64,000 nucleotides of DNA from Viscum album (Eukaryota > Streptophyta > Magnoliopsida > Santalales > Viscaceae). The stretch lies in NCBI GenBank assembly GCA_963277665.1, contig OY728123.1, forward strand, positions 633,824,915-633,888,914, given 5' to 3'. The translations under genes were made by a program, and so were the position numbers. Shown here piece after piece: positions 59,301 to 64,000 of this stretch (its first letter is position 1; each line of letters begins with the position of its first letter). The notes under the pieces are model-generated. The model saw nothing but the letters and a program-made list of their open reading frames with translations. It made no database searches and was not told where the DNA came from.

Positions 59301-62300
59301 GGAAAAATATTATATTGAGAACATTATAATGATAATGAAATTATTAACCATTCCTTACATTGAATATATTTTATGGAAATCATTGTGTCCCATGAGAACA
59401 TGTGTGGACCACCACCCCCAAGAATTTGATATTTTCATTAATATATTATAAAATTAATTATATAAATAACATAAAAACTAATTTATCACCATATAAAAAT
59501 ATAATACAATTATTCTTTTATAATAATTGTATTCTTAGAGTAGAATTAGATTTTTATAATAACAACCCAATGATGTTTACCTTTCTTTATTTTAGTTGGT
59601 TTAGCCACAAACATAACTGAAAGTATAAACTCATAGTATGTATTACTATGTAAAAATACATAATTATATTATAAGGCATACATCGACAATAATTTTTTTT
59701 CATTATACTGTAATGGTCATATTAATATTTTTCAATTATCTAAGTACCATACTTTTGTCCAAAAAAATTATTATAACAGTGTCATCCCAAAAATCACCAT
59801 CAAAAATATCATTAAAATAATTATGAGGATAGACCATTAATTTATAAAAACTTAATTAACATATATTAATGTAAATATAATTATATTATAATTATGTTAG
59901 TTTTCATTTAAAAAATAATTTATACCACCATAAATTAGTATGTTCTAAACAAAAAACTAATAACATATAATGATGAAAAAAATAAAAAAATAATTGTTTG
60001 AAACAAATTATTATAGATGATGTTTATGAAATGATACTTTTATTAATTATGTTATTTAAATTTTTTAATATATTTATATTTATGTTAGTTTTTAGTAATT
60101 ACATTTCACCAAATTCAAGTTTAATTTTTTGAGGAACATATAATCAATTTGTATTCATTTATTATTGATTGTTATTACTATTACTTATTCATTTATGTTT
60201 CTTATAATAATCCCAATTATTGTATTAAATTTAAATTTATCAATTTTGGTTATGTGATATATTATTTTCATCACTTAAACACCTTGAAAAATGATCCCTA
60301 CATCATGAATTTTTTTTGTAGGGATATCTATCTAAATTTCATTTCATTGAGGTATGTTTTATTGTCTTTAACATATATTAAATTAATATGGTGAAATTAA
60401 TAGTACAATGACTTAAATTAATAGTAATAATAATTTATATTCCATGTTATTTACAGATCATTTTCATAAATCCCTCCTTCCAATTATTTTTATTCAACTA
60501 TTTAAATTTTTCATTATAATTTCCATATCTAAACATCTTTTCATTAGTAATAATTATTTTGATCGACAATGGTTTCAGAATATTTATTTCTTCTAAAGTA
60601 TTAGGATTTTATTTTAAAATCATTAATTTTTTTATTTTAATTAAAATTATTCATCAAAACATTCCCTTTCTTTGATTTCATTTTTTTATAATTTCAACAT
60701 CTTATGAATAATTTCCAACTACCATAAATAACCTCCAAATCCCCACAAACAAATTTAATCATCCAACAATTCTTACACCTTATTAATTAAATTCCATATT
60801 TGTTTAATTTTTTATGACCTTAAATTTTCTCTTTTTATCATTTAAAATGAATAATATTTCATATTTTTATGATTTGGGATATAAATAGTCATTTTGAAAT
60901 GGTTAAAAATATTTTAATTTTATATGTTATATATTTTATCACTTAGCCATAAATCCCAAAAAATGAACTGTATACCCCTTGAATGATAAATTATTGTACA
61001 TTATTTCTATATAATTTTATAAACATTATTTATTTTAATTAGTAAATAATGATATTTTGAAATGCAATTCAAAACAACATATCATTACCATTGTGTGAGG
61101 AAATGTTTTATAAAGGTCATTTTTTATGTGCCATACATTTTCTTATTTACCAAAATCTCATATATGTTCTATGGAATTATTATGTATCTACCCCCATTTA
61201 AATTTCATAATGAAATAAAAATATTTATGGATTTAAATATTAGTATCAACTAATCTATATATGATATCATTTCATGTGATATAGTTCAGAAAGTATATGG
61301 AAACCATTGTGGTCCCATAGTTTTTCATGATATTATGAATTATTAATATCATACGGAACACATATATACGTATAAATATAGTTGGGGAACTATATAACCA
61401 TATAGTTCACTCTATAATTTTTTATATATCATGAGATACTGAATTATGAACATCTTGGTTTGTTAACATCTTAATTCCAGGATAATCATCTATTTTCTCA
61501 AAACATAATGCAAGCGAATCATGGGTTGTATCAAAACCTAATGAATGTGAATTATTTATTTGATCACAATGTAATTTTGGGGAATCAATTTATTTTTTAA
61601 AAACATATATCATGGGAATAATGTTCTTCCTCAAAAAAGAAATCATTTCCATCATGAGTATTCTCAAAATGTGATGACATGTGGAGTTTATTATTTTTTC
61701 TATAATTCCCTATTATTTTTTGTTTCAATGATGTTATTATATTTTATATTTTATAATGATGATTCTAATCACTGTAAAGTTTTTTATTATCACACTATAA
61801 TTTCATTGTAAATATTTGTTCATTTGATATTAAATCTTCAGATATCATGAATTATTAAAAACTATAATTCTTCCAGGTTCTTTTTGAAATGAAATTTCTC
61901 CCATTTTAATGTTTTACCATATTTTTATGATTTAAATCATTTATATGTCATTAATTATTCACTTTTTCAGTATTTTTAATCATCCCAATAATTTGTTTCT
62001 AGTGCCACAGACATTATTCCGAGTATAACGTATATGAATTCTTGGAGGGGTTATATTGTTCGATTTTGTATTATAGATTTAATGTTCAGTAAATTGATTT
62101 TTTTGTAGATTATCCTCAATGAAAATAAATTATAAATTCATGGTATTGTGAGGATAATATTGGTATACAGTCATTAAAACTATGATATTATTTAAAATAA
62201 TGTTTTTTACCTAGGGCCATCTCAGTTTTTATAAACACCTATGTTTTGGGAATGTGTTTTTAGAAAATGATCTAGGAGTGTTGTTTTTATAACATATATT

Positions 62301-63144
62301 CGTTTCATGACAAGGATTTTTTAGTAGTATTTTATTTTTATTTTGAAATTTTGATAATGTTACATGAGTGAAACCCCTATTTATGTCTGGGTATTGAAAA
62401 AAAAAACCAGGTTTTATATAATGTAAATATTATGTGGTTTCCATGAAATTACATCCCATTGGGAATATATATATGTGTGGATGTAGCATTGGAATACATG
62501 CACCTTTTTTTAAGAAAACATTAAAAGGATTAATGAGTATATACATTAACATTAGTAGGTGTAAGATGATTGTTTTTAATACTTCATAACTATTTGGAAA
62601 CTCATATGGAATTTGAGGATGAAAATAGTTATTTTATTGTGAAAAACTATAAAGTAATTTCATATTTATTGGTTAGAGATGATAATAGAAGAAATAAAAT
62701 TTCTTGAATCATATATATTATGAAATTATGTATTTATATCATTTTACAGTTAAGATTGTACAAGAAATTAAGTATCAAAATCAAATTATTACAAATGGAT
62801 TAATGTGTTTCATTCTAACTATGACATCATCTAAGCTATTCCATTGTAAAAACATAAATATCCCTGATGGTTTTGTATAAATATTTATATTAATTATCCC
62901 ATCAATGATATTATTTATAAATAATCCATGTTGTTGGAACCAAGGATGCTCATTTCTAATAATGGAGTCTGGTTTGAGATTGTCGTCATTATGCACACTG
63001 ATGAATAGGGAGTGCAGTATGTTGTGATGTTGTAACGGTTCACAGTGAAGGTGTTTTTTATGTAGTGAAGGAATGAAATATGTGGTGATGGAGTGAAGTA
63101 CGTGGAACAATGTATAGAACAGAAAACAGTTTGCAGGGACAATT
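56331..63144. other. Very AT-rich region without a secure annotation
   Basis: No protein domain, RNA gene or element boundary was recognised. The open stretches are short and biased to Ile, Phe, Tyr, Asn and Lys, as expected from AT-rich non-coding DNA. One possible trace of the gypsy LTR core (AGACATTATTCCGAGTATAA at about 62009) suggests another very old LTR, but I could not extend it. Confidence 0.5.
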
Positions 63145-64000
63145 TGTGACAACCTAGACCCGACCAGCCACCTGAACAGTGCCAAACGGGTCGGATGTTA
63201 CTACCTTAGGCGCACTTCCCCTAAACTCCAAAGGCTTCCGACTAGCAGCGAGGGTCTGTTAGGTATAGTGGGGAGGCTATACCCTCTAGGAGGATCATAA
63301 TAAGGGTACTGGTTTGAGTATAATGTTAATGATGCAGAAAAATCCAAGACACAACATACTCAAACCAGACTCGTAGAGCGGAAGCATGACCAATATAGAT
63401 AAACACAAAAGTAGTAAATATAACAACAGAAGCGGAAATAAACACAACAGCATGCTGATAACATGTAACTACAACTGAACTGTAAAACATTCATCCAAAG
63501 CAGTTTACAAACAACTGATTATAAAAAGGGAGCCAATGGGTAACCCAGAGTAGCTAAAACAAGTAAGAATGTCGATAAAAAATGGAAAAATGAACAAAGT
63601 AAACCCCACCTAGTTATGATCTCAAGGTCCATACCATCTCCATGAAACAACTAACACATCCCATCTCCTGAATATGGCATCTTTCTTGTACATAAATTCA
63701 TAAAGTCTGAACACATCCTGAAGGGCCCATACAGGGTATGAGAAAAATTTCAGTAGGATACCACCCAAAGGTGCATACAAAATAATTTTTTTTAAGAAGT
63801 CATTAATTTACAAGGAATGTAGTAAACTATAAAGTGCACAAGTAATCACAAACTCTAGTGGTGCTCAACAGCCACCATGGAGTGTCACCTACTTCGGCCA
63901 ACGCCGGAATCTCTGTCGTGTAACCCGGCACTATGTGCCACTTAACACCTCATGTCTCAAGTACCGATGTCATGAAGGCACGCACAAGAATAGTAACCAG
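63145..64000 (-). mobile_element. LTR-like retroelement sequence, cut by the window end
   Basis: At 63145 the DNA changes abruptly to GC- and CpG-richer sequence starting TGTGACAACCTAGACCCGAC. Read on the minus strand this is an LTR ending GGGTCTAGGTTGTCACA, a usual gypsy LTR 3' end. No coding domain is seen before the window ends. The open frame that crosses 63145 on the minus strand (63185-62781) has no known motif and is probably chance. The neighbouring base composition suggests a young insertion into old AT-rich DNA. The LTR could instead be read in the + direction as the start TGTGACAA. Confidence 0.5.

Noticed and set aside
61990..62060. Possible third copy of the gypsy LTR core (AGACATTATTCCGAGTATAA)
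   Set aside because: A short resemblance only; I could not find further collinear anchors on either side.
62781..63185. Open frame of 134 codons on the - strand
   Set aside because: Crosses the composition break and putative LTR end at 63145; no recognisable domain, so likely chance.

Overview
The window looks like intergenic DNA from a large, repeat-rich plant genome. It is strongly AT-rich and I found no host gene. Everything recognisable is a retroelement or its debris. The families are typically plant: a Sirevirus-like (Maximus/SIRE) Ty1-copia element, Tekay/Del-like Ty3-gypsy chromoviruses and tRNA-derived SINEs. I cannot name the species. The many very old, mutated copies suggest a genome that removes DNA slowly.

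The centre (about 20-56 kb) is a three-layer nest. The oldest layer is a badly decayed gypsy element on the + strand: 5' LTR remains about 20.8-22.9 kb, gag about 23.4-24.09 kb and on from 49.45 kb, RT/RNase H/integrase/chromodomain-region remains 50.1-52.9 kb, polypurine tract near 53.07 kb, 3' LTR to about 56.3 kb. A copia element (24093-49449, + strand, LTRs of 1954 and 1956 bp, 5-bp target duplication ATCAG) split its gag. A gypsy element (33113-45840, - strand, LTRs of 3993 and 3995 bp, target duplication GACTC) then split the extra reading frame that follows pol in the copia element. Hand-compared LTR starts differ by about 12% in the copia element and about 6% in the inner gypsy, which fits this order.

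The left flank holds older relatives of the inner gypsy. At 2103-7349 a decayed - strand copy is collinear with it through gag, primer-binding site and 5' LTR. A second decayed LTR lies at about 7.87-10.89 kb. From about 11.15 to 19.6 kb a diverged direct repeat of more than 3 kb occurs twice, about 5.1 kb apart, in DNA with a clear G+T skew. The window starts inside a GC-richer LTR-like sequence ending at 2102 and ends inside another starting near 63145. The stretch 56.3-63.1 kb is AT-rich with no secure call.

Two tRNA-derived SINEs, probably one family, sit inside old LTRs (3991-4607 and 21351-21721). Each has an 11-bp target duplication and an unoccupied paralogous site elsewhere in the window. 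None of the elements is intact: all coding regions carry stops, frameshifts or lost catalytic or zinc-binding residues. The most unusual signals are the decaying palindromic TACCGGTA-type array in the copia LTRs, repeated in the spacer after pol, and the post-pol reading frame with a plant-transposon-protein-like segment. I saw no new cellular or defence system.
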